In this document: positions 6,787 through 14,518 of the stretch, one piece after another | Layout of the letters: each line of letters starts with the position of its first letter | Position numbering within the stretch: position 1 is the first letter of the stretch | Assembly: GCA_024276295.1 (NCBI GenBank) | Contig: JAJRXN010000405.1 | Coordinates: 1-18,463, forward strand | Origin: Acidobacteriota bacterium | Lineage (GTDB): Bacteria > Acidobacteriota > Polarisedimenticolia > J045 | Reading direction: 5' to 3' | Length of the DNA stretch: 18,463 nucleotides | Notes under the pieces: model-generated | The model's input: only the letters and a program-made list of their open reading frames with translations | Databases searched by the model: none | What the model was told of the DNA's origin: nothing | Program-made: the position numbers and the translations under genes

Positions 6787-8955
6787 TCAGCCCTCCCTTT
6801 GCGTTGACGTGGATTCGGTGCGCCGCTCGCCGTCGCGCGACCAGACCGGCAGCACGATGCGGAACCGCGCCCCCTCGCCGGGTCGGCTGTCGACGGTCAG
6901 CGTCCTGCCGCACTGCGAGACCAGCCGGCGCGCCAGCGGCAGCCCTAGCCCGGTGCCGTCGGACTTCGTCGTATAGGACGGCTCGAAGACCCGTTCGAGT
7001 TCCTCGGCGGTCAGCCCGACGCCGTCGTCCTCGACGATCAGATGCACGGCGTCGCGCAGGCGCTGGGCGCGCAGGACGACCGTCCCGCCCGGTTCGACCG
7101 CGTCGAACGCATTGCTCAGCAGGTTGTCCAGCACTTCGAGCAGGTGCTCCCGGCTGCCCTGCGCCGCCGGCAGATCGGGAGCGATCTCCGTCCGGAGCGT
7201 CACCTCGTGCTCCCGGGCCAGCCCCTGGTAGCGCTCGGCCGCGGCGCGGACCAGTTCTTCCGGGTCGATCCGCGTCCGCGCCGGACGCTGCGCCAGCCGC
7301 ACGTCGTGACGGATCCGCTCGAGGATCGACTCCATGCGCGCGGTCTCCTCGACCAGGATCCGCACGTCGGTGGCCCGCAGATCGTCCTCCGGGATGGTCC
7401 GGGCCAGCCGGCGCGCGAACCCACCGACCACCGCGAGGGGGTTGCGGATCTGGTGCACGATCTCGGCCGCCAGATCACCGAGGGCCGAGCGACGCTCCTC
7501 GCGCAGAAGCTGGCCCTGCATGTGACGCAGCCGCCCGTGGGCCTCGGCGAGGTCCTCGAGCCGGCGGGTCAGTTCCTCGTGCAGCCGCGCCCGCGCGATG
7601 GCACCGGCCGCCGCGCCGGCCACGAGCCCTCCGAGGGACACCTGGTCCGGATCGATCCGCGCCGCGTCCCGGCGCGCCACGCCGGCGAGAACGCCGAGCG
7701 GGCGGTTCTGGTAGCGCAGTCCGGCGAGATAGACCGGCCCCGGCCCGAACAGCGCCGCGATCGGCGGATCGAGTTCGTCCCCGGCGCCCCCCGCATCGAG
7801 CAGCCGCGGGACGTCGTCGCGCAGCGCGGCGACCAGCGGATGGCGCTCCTCGTCGAGCGGGATCCGCACGCGCCGGACCCGCTGTTCGAGCATCACGTCG
7901 GCCTCGCCGGGGGGCGCGAACGCCAGTGCCTCGAGGTCCAGCCCGCGCCGCTGGCCGCCGCGCGGCGCCCGCGCATCACCCGCCCGAGCCAGCCAGCCCT
8001 CGAGCACGTCCCGGCCTTCCGGAACGAGGAACACGGCCGCCGCCCCGAGGCCCAGCCCTCCGGGATGCACCAGCGTCGCCAGCACGACGCGCAGGACCTG
8101 CTCGAGCCGCGCGGTGTGCGAGAGCACCTCGTTGAACTCCCGCAGCAGGGTCAGTTCGGCTACCTTGCGCTCGAGTTCCTCGTTCAGACGCCGCTCGCGC
8201 GTGATGTCGGTCAGGATCACGACCGCGGCGTTGAGCGCCTGCCCCCGCCCCACGACGGCGGCCAGCGAGGCCAGCACGACCCGGCGCGTGCCGCCCGCCT
8301 CGAGCACGATCTCCCGGTCGTGGATCGCCGCATGGCGGGCGAGCAGTTCGGCCAGCTTCCCGCCCCGGGCCGGAAACGCGCCCTCCGGAAGGAGTTCGTC
8401 GAGCGGCTTGCCCTTGATCTCCTCCTCGTTGGCCCCCAGCATCGCCAGCACCGCCGGATTGGCGGCGACGACGTGCATGCGCGAATCGACGAGCAGCACG
8501 CCGACCGGCACGCGCCGCAGCCCGTGGAGCAGGATCCGTTCGCGCAGCAGGAGTTCCGGGAAGAACTGCTCGGGAGCGCCGGTATCGACGATCACCTCGA
8601 GCACGCGCTCGCCGAGCGGGACCTGGTGGACGAGGTGCCGCGGCCCCAGCGCGCCGGGGCGCATCACCGGCACCCAGAAGCTGCGCGGCTCGCCGGTGCG
8701 GAACACCTCGTCGATCAGGCAGGCCCGGCAGTCGCTCTCGCGCCGCCAGAGCACCTCGTGGCAGTGCCCGCCGACGAGGTCCGCCCCGCGCGATGCGGAG
8801 AGACCGGGGCTGGCCACCAGCACGCGGCAGTCGCGGTCGAGGACCACGTGCTGCACACCGGCCCTGTCGAGCAGGCCGAGGACCTGGCGTGGCTCGAGTT
8901 CCGTGCTCCCCGTCCGGACCGGTTCATCCATGGCACCCGCAGTATAGTCCCGCAC
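6787..8955 (-). CDS. soluble PAS-PAS-GAF sensor histidine kinase
   Basis: The protein has 722 aa from the GTG at 8955, which follows GGGGAG at good spacing; ATG 8931 (714 aa) is the alternative. Residues about 25-125 look like a PAS domain with a cysteine cluster (C65, C76, C79; GGHCHEV and DCRAC). About 140-255 is a clear PAS (VGVLLVDSRMHVVAANPAVL). A short coiled coil follows, then a GAF-like region at about 275-455. HisKA contains H501 in EIVHQIRNPLAVV, and HATPase_c has the N box (DNLLSNAFDAV), G1 (EDDGVGL) and G2 (GTGLGLPLARRL). No membrane helix is seen, so it should sense a cytoplasmic signal. The kinase motifs are intact. The cysteines could bind a metal or cluster, or sense redox state, but this arrangement also occurs in ordinary PAS domains. 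It is co-oriented with the response regulator and glgC. Confidence 0.93.
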   Translation of the reverse strand: MRDYTAGAMDEPVRTGSTELEPRQVLGLLDRAGVQHVVLDRDCRVLVASPGLSASRGADLVGGHCHEVLWRRESDCRACLIDEVFRTGEPRSFWVPVMRPGALGPRHLVHQVPLGERVLEVIVDTGAPEQFFPELLLRERILLHGLRRVPVGVLLVDSRMHVVAANPAVLAMLGANEEEIKGKPLDELLPEGAFPARGGKLAELLARHAAIHDREIVLEAGGTRRVVLASLAAVVGRGQALNAAVVILTDITRERRLNEELERKVAELTLLREFNEVLSHTARLEQVLRVVLATLVHPGGLGLGAAAVFLVPEGRDVLEGWLARAGDARAPRGGQRRGLDLEALAFAPPGEADVMLEQRVRRVRIPLDEERHPLVAALRDDVPRLLDAGGAGDELDPPIAALFGPGPVYLAGLRYQNRPLGVLAGVARRDAARIDPDQVSLGGLVAGAAAGAIARARLHEELTRRLEDLAEAHGRLRHMQGQLLREERRSALGDLAAEIVHQIRNPLAVVGGFARRLARTIPEDDLRATDVRILVEETARMESILERIRHDVRLAQRPARTRIDPEELVRAAAERYQGLAREHEVTLRTEIAPDLPAAQGSREHLLEVLDNLLSNAFDAVEPGGTVVLRAQRLRDAVHLIVEDDGVGLTAEELERVFEPSYTTKSDGTGLGLPLARRLVSQCGRTLTVDSRPGEGARFRIVLPVWSRDGERRTESTSTQREG

Positions 8956-9063
8956 CAGCCCGCTCCCCGCGAGCAGTGTAGACTCTCGTCTTCCCCGTCC
9001 CGTGACCCGCTGTTGTCCGTTCCCGCTGCGGCACCCGCCGAGTGCCCGATGGAGGTTCCGACG

Positions 9064-10707
9064 ATGCCCAACGGCGTTTACCGCGTCCCGAAACCGAGCA
9101 ATGAACCCGTCCTTGGTTATGCCCCCGGCTCGCCCGAACGGGCCTCGCTCCGGGCGCGCCTGTCATCGATGCAGGGCGAGACGCTCGACATTCCTTGCGT
9201 GATCGGCGGGCGGGAGGTCCGCACCGGGAAGATCCTCGAGCAGGTGCTGCCCCACGACCACGGCCACGTGCTGGCGCGCTGCCACCAGGCGGGGCCGCGC
9301 GAGGTCGCCGCCGCCGTCGAGGCGGCGCGGGACGCCTGGCAGACCTGGTCGCGCATGCCCTGGGAATCGCGCGCGGCGATCTTCCTCAAGGCGGCCGACC
9401 TGCTCGCCGGGCCGTGGCGCGACGAGGCCAACGCGGCGACGATGCTCGGGCAGAGCAAGACGGCGCACCAGGCAGAGATCGACGCCGCGTGCGAGCTGAT
9501 CGACTTCTGGCGTTTCAACCCGTGGTTCATGCAGAAGATCTACGAGGACCAGCCGGAATCCTCGCCGGGCACGTGGAACGTCGTCGAGTACCGCCCGCTC
9601 GAGGGATTCGTCCTGGCGATCACGCCGTTCAACTTCACCTCGATCGGCGGCAACCTGCCCACCTCGCCGGCGATGATGGGCAACACGGTGATCTGGAAGC
9701 CGGCCCGGACCGCGACCGCGTCCTGCTGGGTGATCTTCGACGTGCTGCGCGAGGCCGGGCTCCCTCCGGGCGTGATCAACTTCCTTCCCGGGCCGGGATC
9801 CGTGATCGGCCCCGCGCTGCTCCCGCACCCGGACCTCGCCGGCGTGCACTTCACGGGCTCGACCGAGGTGTTCCAGGGCATCTGGGAGACCGTCGGCGGC
9901 TCGATCCGGAAGTACCGCTCGTACCCTCGGCTGGTCGGCGAGACCGGCGGCAAGGACTTCGTGTTCGTCCACGCCTCGGCCGATCCGGACGAGGTCGCCG
10001 CAGCGCTGATCCGCGGAGCGTTCGAGTACCAGGGACAGAAGTGCTCCGCGGCGAGCCGCGCCTTCGTGCCGCGCTCCCTGTGGCCGAAGATCCGGCGCTC
10101 GCTCAGGGACCAGCTCGCCGAGGTGAGGGTCGGTGATCCGACCGACTTCACGAACTTCATGGGAGCGGTGATCGACGAGGCCTCCTGGAAGAAGATCACC
10201 CGCGCGATCGCCTCGGCCCGGCGCTCGCCCGACGCGAAGTTCGTCTGGGGCGGCGGTTCCGACCGGCGGCGCGGCTGGTTCATCGAACCGACGGTGATCG
10301 AGTTCAAGGACCCGAAGCACCGCGTGATGCGCGAGGAGCTGTTCGGACCGGTGCTCGGCATCCATGTCTATGCCGACTCGAAGCTCGACCAGGCGCTCGA
10401 GCTGTGCGATACGGGCAGCCCCTACGGCCTGACCGGCGCGGTCTTCGCCCGCAGCCGCGAGGCGATCCTGGCGATCACGAATCGCCTGCGGCACACGGCC
10501 GGGAATTTCTACATCAACGACAAGCCGACGGGAGCGGTCGTCGGTCAGCAGCCGTTCGGCGGCAGCCGGGCCTCCGGCACCAACGACAAGGCCGGCTCAC
10601 TGCAGAATCTGCTGCGCTGGACGACGGCGCGGGCGATCAAGGAGACGTTCGTCCCGCCGCGACACTTCGGGTATCCGTTCCTGGCACCGGACGGAAACGA
10701 GGACTGA
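9064..10707 (+). CDS. pruA: L-glutamate gamma-semialdehyde (1-pyrroline-5-carboxylate) dehydrogenase
   Basis: The protein has 547 aa and is an aldehyde dehydrogenase that oxidises P5C/glutamate semialdehyde to glutamate with NAD+, the second step of proline catabolism. The N-terminal KPSNEPVLGYAPGSPERASL block is diagnostic for the stand-alone, eukaryote-like P5CDH branch (ALDH4 type). Catalytic residues are E293 in VGETGGKD and C327 in GQKCSAASR. The ITPFNFTSIGGNLPT, FTGSTEVFQ, EELFGPVLGIHVY and QPFGGSRASGTNDK blocks are intact. ATG 9064 is chosen because GGAGGT lies seven bases upstream; an in-frame ATG at 9049 overlaps that site. No PutA-type proline dehydrogenase domain is fused and no prodh gene is in the window. 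The aminotransferase gene follows 64 bp downstream, after a strong hairpin. Confidence 0.94.
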   Translation: MPNGVYRVPKPSNEPVLGYAPGSPERASLRARLSSMQGETLDIPCVIGGREVRTGKILEQVLPHDHGHVLARCHQAGPREVAAAVEAARDAWQTWSRMPWESRAAIFLKAADLLAGPWRDEANAATMLGQSKTAHQAEIDAACELIDFWRFNPWFMQKIYEDQPESSPGTWNVVEYRPLEGFVLAITPFNFTSIGGNLPTSPAMMGNTVIWKPARTATASCWVIFDVLREAGLPPGVINFLPGPGSVIGPALLPHPDLAGVHFTGSTEVFQGIWETVGGSIRKYRSYPRLVGETGGKDFVFVHASADPDEVAAALIRGAFEYQGQKCSAASRAFVPRSLWPKIRRSLRDQLAEVRVGDPTDFTNFMGAVIDEASWKKITRAIASARRSPDAKFVWGGGSDRRRGWFIEPTVIEFKDPKHRVMREELFGPVLGIHVYADSKLDQALELCDTGSPYGLTGAVFARSREAILAITNRLRHTAGNFYINDKPTGAVVGQQPFGGSRASGTNDKAGSLQNLLRWTTARAIKETFVPPRHFGYPFLAPDGNED

Positions 10708-10723
10708 CCCGCACGCGCCTGCT

Positions 10724-10756
10724 GCCGGCGGGGCGCCCCCGGGCGTCCCTGCCGGC
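10724..10756 (+). terminator. strong imperfect hairpin between pruA and the aminotransferase gene
   Basis: Bases 10724-10733 (GCCGGCGGGG) pair with 10747-10756, with one G-U pair. After a bulged T at 10746, bases 10734-10737 pair with 10742-10745, leaving a four-base loop. The whole stem is about 14 bp and very GC-rich. It sits 17 bp after the pruA stop and ends just before the GGAGGT ribosome site of the next gene. No run of T follows, so intrinsic termination is unproven. An intercistronic stabiliser, an attenuator, or a structure tuning access to the next ribosome site are alternatives. Confidence 0.45.
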
Positions 10757-10771
10757 CCACCGGAGGTCCGC

Positions 10772-11983
10772 ATGAGCCGCCTTGCGAAGCCGCTGCAGAC
10801 CGCTTCCCGCGTCGAGGGCGTGACGTACGCCGTCCGTGACGTCGTGCTCACCGCCCGCCAGGCCGCAGCGGCGGGACGCGACATGATCTACCTCAACATC
10901 GGCGACCCGTGCCAGTTCGATTTCCGCACGCCGCAGCACGTCATCGAGGCGATCGTCGCCGCCCTGCGCGACAACCGGACGTCCTACAGTCCGTCCGAGG
11001 GGATTCCCGAGGCGCTCGAGGCGATCCGCCGCGACGCCGAGGAGCGCAAGGGGATCCGCGGCGTGCGCGACGTGCTGGTCGGCCACGGCGCCTCGGAGCC
11101 GATCGAGATCGTGCTCACGGCCCTGCTCGAGCCGGGCGACGGAGTCCTGATCCCGCGGCCGGGTTATCCGCTCTACGACGCGATCCTGGCCAAGCTCGGC
11201 GCCCGGGCGATCCCCTACGATCTCGACGAGGAACGCGGCTGGCAGCCCGACCCCGAGGCGATCGCCGCCCTCGCCGACGTGCGAACCCGCGCCCTGGTGC
11301 TGATCAACCCCAACAATCCGACCGGCTCGGTGACCTCGACGGCGACGCTCGGGCGGCTGCTCGAGATCGCCGCCGAGCGCGGCCTGCTCGTGATCTCCGA
11401 CGAGATCTACGACCGGATGATCCTCGACGACGACACGCCCCACGTCGCCACCGCCTCGCTGCGGGACGACGTGCCGATCGTCACGTTCGGGGGCCTGTCC
11501 AAGGTCTGGCTCGGCCCCGGACTGCGGATCGGCTGGGCGATCACGAGCGGCCCGTCCGAGACGGTCGCGCCGCTGATCGAGGCCGCCGGGAGGCTGGCCC
11601 GGGCGCGGCTCTGCGCGAGCCATCCCGTCCAGTGGGCGATCCGCCCGGCGCTCGACGGGCCGCAGGACCACATCGCCGAGGTCAACGCAACACTCCGGCG
11701 GCGGCGTGACGTGACGGTGGAGCGGATCCGCGGGATCCCGGGCTGGAGCATCGTCCCGCCGCGCGGCGCCTTCTACGCGTTTCCGCGCTTCGAACTCGAG
11801 GTCGACGATCTCGAGTTCACGCGTGGGCTGATCCTCGAGACGGGCGTGGTCGTCGTCCATGGCAGCGGCTTCGGCCAGAAACCGGGCACGCGCCACGTGC
11901 GCGTCGTGTTTCTGCCACCGGAAGACCTGCTCGCCGAGGCCTGCCGCCGGATCGCCGGCTACTGCGCGACGCTCGCCCGCTGA
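10772..11983 (+). CDS. PLP-dependent class I aminotransferase, alanine aminotransferase (AlaA)-like
   Basis: The protein has 403 aa with fold-type I aminotransferase motifs. These are NIGDPCQFDF at the N-terminus, the YSPSEGIPEALEAI segment, NPNNPTG (179-185), SDEIYDRM with D210 and Y213, the PLP lysine K244 in FGGLSKVWLGPGLRIGW, and R377 in HVRVVF, which should bind the substrate carboxylate. The GLSK-then-LRIGW pattern and overall length fit the AlaA/archaeal alanine aminotransferase subgroup, which passes amino groups between glutamate and pyruvate. Aspartate or aromatic specificity cannot be excluded. GGAGGT lies four bases before ATG 10772. Position behind pruA fits a role in moving nitrogen from proline-derived glutamate. 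The gene converges on ccmD, and its stop codon lies within a shared palindrome. Confidence 0.88.
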   Translation: MSRLAKPLQTASRVEGVTYAVRDVVLTARQAAAAGRDMIYLNIGDPCQFDFRTPQHVIEAIVAALRDNRTSYSPSEGIPEALEAIRRDAEERKGIRGVRDVLVGHGASEPIEIVLTALLEPGDGVLIPRPGYPLYDAILAKLGARAIPYDLDEERGWQPDPEAIAALADVRTRALVLINPNNPTGSVTSTATLGRLLEIAAERGLLVISDEIYDRMILDDDTPHVATASLRDDVPIVTFGGLSKVWLGPGLRIGWAITSGPSETVAPLIEAAGRLARARLCASHPVQWAIRPALDGPQDHIAEVNATLRRRRDVTVERIRGIPGWSIVPPRGAFYAFPRFELEVDDLEFTRGLILETGVVVVHGSGFGQKPGTRHVRVVFLPPEDLLAEACRRIAGYCATLAR

Positions 11984-11999
11984 CCGCCGGCGGTCAGCG
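11978..11999. terminator. 22-bp perfect palindrome at the junction of two convergent genes, possible bidirectional terminator
   Basis: CGCTGACCGCCGGCGGTCAGCG is a perfect palindrome. It contains the TGA of the aminotransferase (11981-11983, plus strand) and the TGA of ccmD (11996-11994, minus strand) at symmetrical positions. As RNA, either strand can form a 9-bp stem with a CCGG loop. The position between convergent genes fits a bidirectional terminator, but no U-tract follows on either side. A protein-binding dyad is also possible. Confidence 0.5.
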
Positions 12000-12137
12000 A
12001 TCGGCGCCGAGTTCGCTGTCGATCCGCCGCTGGCGCCGCTCGAGCGCGGAGAGCCGGGCTCCGATCCAGGCCACGTAGCCCGCAACCAGCACGATCCCCG
12101 CCAGATAGCCCCAGAACATCCAGCCCAGCGTGCTCAT
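11994..12137 (-). CDS. ccmD: CcmD-like small membrane protein of haem export
   Basis: The protein has 47 aa, with one membrane segment (about residues 5-29, MFWGYLAGIVLVAGYVAWIGARL) and a charged C-terminal tail (SALERRQRRIDSELGADR). This is the layout of CcmD, which helps release holo-CcmE from the CcmABC complex at the inner membrane. The ATG overlaps the ccmC stop (ATGA), and GGAGGG lies about six bases upstream of it. The family is too short and variable for sequence alone, so the call rests on size, topology and position at the end of ccmABC. It is the last gene of the operon. Confidence 0.8.
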   Translation of the reverse strand: MSTLGWMFWGYLAGIVLVAGYVAWIGARLSALERRQRRIDSELGADR

Positions 12138-12838
12138 CTCAGTCCCTCCCGCTCGTCGGCCAGCCGCTCGGCGGCCACGATCCGGTCCTCGGCCTGCGCC
12201 AGCCGGTAGCGCAGCCGGAACAGCACGACGTGCGTCAGCGTGACGGCCAGCGCGCCGACGAGAAACGCGGTGCGCATCTCGGGAGCCAGTCCGCCACCCC
12301 CCTTGCCGAACACGATCGGGTGATTGCCGCGCCACCAGTCGACCGACTTGTAGACGATCGGCAGGTCGAGGGCGCCGATGATCGCGATCACCGAAGCGAG
12401 GCGCGCGGCCTGTTCGGGATCGCCGGCGATGCGCCGCACCAGGATCGCCCCGAGGAAGATCAGCCACGCGATCAGCGTCGTCGTCAGCCGCGGCTCCCAG
12501 GTCCACCATGCGCCCCACGCGGAACGGGCCCAGATCGGGCCGGTGACCAGCACGATCGTCGCCCACAGCGTGCCGAGTTCGACCGCGGTCCGGCCGACCC
12601 GGTCCCAGCGTTCGCTGCGCCGCACCAGATAGCCGATGCCGGCGACGGCCGCGACGAGAAACGCCAGTGCGCCGTTCATCGCCGCCGGAACGTGCATGTA
12701 GAAGATGCGCTGCACGTCGCCCATCGTGCGTTCGGTCGGCGCGTACCACATCGCCGCCCAGACGAGCGCCGCGCCGCCTGCGGCGAACGCCACGCCGAGC
12801 GGAGCACCCGTCTTCCACCAGCTCGAGGATTCGTTCAC
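12134..12838 (-). CDS. ccmC: haem exporter/haem-handling protein CcmC
   Basis: The protein has 234 aa with about six membrane helices. CcmC binds haem at its periplasmic WWD loop and transfers it to CcmE. Axial-ligand-type histidines are visible at H49 (FYMHVPAAMN) and H173 (SVDWWRGNHPIVFG). The WWD-type signature reads WGAWWTWEPRLTT (residues 108-120), so the usual WD is WE at position 115, a conservative change that I believe also occurs in other divergent CcmC proteins. The GTG start is five bases after the ccmB stop, with GGAG at good spacing. The long open frame upstream of it is antisense shadow. The stop overlaps ccmD. Together with ccmA and ccmB it should form the haem-loading complex. 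Confidence 0.92.
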   Translation of the reverse strand: MNESSSWWKTGAPLGVAFAAGGAALVWAAMWYAPTERTMGDVQRIFYMHVPAAMNGALAFLVAAVAGIGYLVRRSERWDRVGRTAVELGTLWATIVLVTGPIWARSAWGAWWTWEPRLTTTLIAWLIFLGAILVRRIAGDPEQAARLASVIAIIGALDLPIVYKSVDWWRGNHPIVFGKGGGGLAPEMRTAFLVGALAVTLTHVVLFRLRYRLAQAEDRIVAAERLADEREGLR

Positions 12839-12843
12839 GGCGT

Positions 12844-13530
12844 CTACTCCATCAGCACCGATTCGAACAGCAGGGCACCGACCGCAGCGTAGATCACGGC
12901 GGTGCCGAGAGCGACCGCCGGCCAGGGCGCCGCGGAGGCCAGCGGCTCTCCGGCGAGCAGGACGGCCGTCGTCTTGACGCCCGCGATCAGCACCGGCGCG
13001 GCGGCGGGCAGCACGAGGATCGCCAGCAGCGCCTCGCCCCGACCGAGCCGGGCGACGACGCTGCCGAGCAGCGTGCCGAGCGCCGACAGGGCCGCGGTGC
13101 AAGCCAGCAGGATCGCCGCCAGACCGAGCCACGCGCCACCGAGGTCGAGGTCGAAGAACACGACGGCCAGTGGAATCAGCACGACCTGGAGCGCGATCCC
13201 GAGCAGGATCCCCTCCAACCACTTGACCCCGAACAGCAGTGTGCGGTCGATCGGCGCGCAGAGCAGGCCGGACGCGCGGTCCTCGTCCCGGTCGGCCAGC
13301 AGATGCCGCGCCTGGCCGACGAGCATCGCGAAGGCGATCGCGATCCAGAGGATCCCCGGAACGAGCCGGCGCCGCTGGTCGGCGAGCAGCGCCGGAAGAT
13401 CGAAGGCGAACCCGGAGACGACGAGCACGACGAGCGCGAAGACCAGCATCGGCATCAGCGCCTCGCCGGTCCGCGCCTCGCGGCGCGCGTCGGCCACGAG
13501 GATCGCCACCACCTGCCGCCAGGCCCTCAT
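12844..13530 (-). CDS. ccmB: haem exporter membrane subunit CcmB
   Basis: The protein has 228 aa and is very hydrophobic, with about six predicted helices, matching the usual CcmB length. The N-terminal KDLRxExRxx-type stretch is represented by VADARREARTGEALMPMLVF. RDEDRASGLLCAPIDRTLLFGVKWLEG is the typical cytoplasmic segment that contacts the ATPase, followed by the PAAAPVLIAGVKTTAVLL block of the family. CcmB is the permease partner of CcmA in the ABC-type complex that drives release of haem-loaded CcmE. The ATG overlaps the ccmA stop (ATGA), and ccmC begins five bases after its stop, so the three genes are translationally linked. Confidence 0.92.
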   Translation of the reverse strand: MRAWRQVVAILVADARREARTGEALMPMLVFALVVLVVSGFAFDLPALLADQRRRLVPGILWIAIAFAMLVGQARHLLADRDEDRASGLLCAPIDRTLLFGVKWLEGILLGIALQVVLIPLAVVFFDLDLGGAWLGLAAILLACTAALSALGTLLGSVVARLGRGEALLAILVLPAAAPVLIAGVKTTAVLLAGEPLASAAPWPAVALGTAVIYAAVGALLFESVLME

Positions 13531-14240
13531 CGCGCGACGCCTCCGGCGGCGAGCGCCCAGTCGGCGGTGCTGCGGCTGTCGGCCCGGTCGTCCGTGACGA
13601 TCCGCCCCCGGCGCAGGACGACCACGCGACGGGCGATCTCCAGCCCCAGCGCCGGGTCGTGGCTGACGACGAGCAGCGTCCCGCCGGCGGCGTGCGCTTC
13701 GCCGACGATCTCCACGAGCCGGCGGCGGCCTTCCGGATCGAGCCCGCTCGCCGGTTCGTCGAGCAGCAGGACCTGCGGGTCGTGGATCAGGGCCCGGGCC
13801 AGCGCGAGCCGCTGCATCATGCCGCGCGAAAAGCCGCGGATCACCCGCTCGGCGGCCCGCTCGAGCCCGACGCGCGCCAGCCAGCGCTCGGCGAGCGCCG
13901 CGGCGTCGCGCCGGCCGTACAGGCTGGCGTACAGCTCGAGATTCTCGCGCGCCGTCAGGTGCTCGTGGAGGAAGGTCCGGTGGCCGAGGTAGCCGATCCG
14001 CGCCCGGGCCGCCGAGGGCACCTCCCTGCCCCCCGCACGCCCGATCGTCACGCGTCCGGCGGTCGGCCGGACGAGCCCGGCGGCGAGCCTGAGCAGCGTG
14101 GACTTTCCGGCCCCGTTGTGGCCCAGCAGCAGCACCGCCTCGCCGGTCGCCACCGAGAGATCGATGTCCGCCAGGGCCGTGACCGGACCGAAGCGCCGAC
14201 TGACGCCCTCGAGCCGGAGCGCGGGCAGCGGATCAGTCAC
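13527..14240 (-). CDS. ccmA: cytochrome c biogenesis ABC transporter ATP-binding protein CcmA
   Basis: The protein has 237 aa. Walker A is GHNGAGKST (residues 40-48), Walker B is VLLLDEPASGLD, and the H-loop is VVSHD. The ABC signature reads FSRGMMQR where LSGGQ is usual, a form also seen in ABC-2-like and non-proteobacterial CcmA proteins. CcmA powers release of holo-CcmE from CcmCDE. The GTG at 14240 is preferred because GGAGG lies nine bases upstream and it overlaps the preceding gene by only eight bases. A GTG at 14273 would add 11 Arg-rich residues with no family likeness. The position directly before ccmB, and the absence of other ABC genes, support the specific name. Confidence 0.92.
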   Translation of the reverse strand: MTDPLPALRLEGVSRRFGPVTALADIDLSVATGEAVLLLGHNGAGKSTLLRLAAGLVRPTAGRVTIGRAGGREVPSAARARIGYLGHRTFLHEHLTARENLELYASLYGRRDAAALAERWLARVGLERAAERVIRGFSRGMMQRLALARALIHDPQVLLLDEPASGLDPEGRRRLVEIVGEAHAAGGTLLVVSHDPALGLEIARRVVVLRRGRIVTDDRADSRSTADWALAAGGVAR

Positions 14241-14505
14241 CCGCCGGATCCTCCGTCCGGTCGGCTCCCGCACGGACGAGCGCCTCCTCGTACTCCTCGT
14301 CCGTCAGACGACCCGCCTCGAGATCGTGCTCAAGGCGCCACAGCAGTTCGCGCCGCACCGCCTCCTGCTGTGACGTGCTGAGCTGCGGAGCCGTCTCGTC
14401 CACATCGTCAGCATCGTTTCCGGCCGATTCGCGCCACAGCGGTGCCAGGACGAACCAGGTGCTCGCGACGAGCAGGACGGCGAGCGCCAGCAGGAACAGT
14501 CCCAT
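14233..14505 (-). CDS. small membrane-anchored protein resembling the N-terminal part of CcmI
   Basis: The protein has 90 aa. Residues 2-25 form one membrane helix (FLLALAVLLVASTWFVLAPL). An acidic linker follows, then a helical segment RRELLWRLEHDLEAGRLTDEEYEEAL. An N-terminal helix followed by an 'E-x-D-x-x-x-G-x-(I/L)-x-x-x-x-(Y/F)' motif is what the CcmI N-terminal domain looks like. CcmI normally continues into a TPR domain that holds apocytochrome; here the protein stops before it. ATG 14505 is chosen over GTG 14511 because GAGGAG is better spaced from the ATG. The gene lies between ccmF and ccmA and overlaps ccmA by eight bases. It may dock apocytochrome factors to CcmF, but function is inferred from context. 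Confidence 0.72.
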   Translation of the reverse strand: MGLFLLALAVLLVASTWFVLAPLWRESAGNDADDVDETAPQLSTSQQEAVRRELLWRLEHDLEAGRLTDEEYEEALVRAGADRTEDPAGD

Positions 14506-14518
14506 CGTCACCGCCTCC

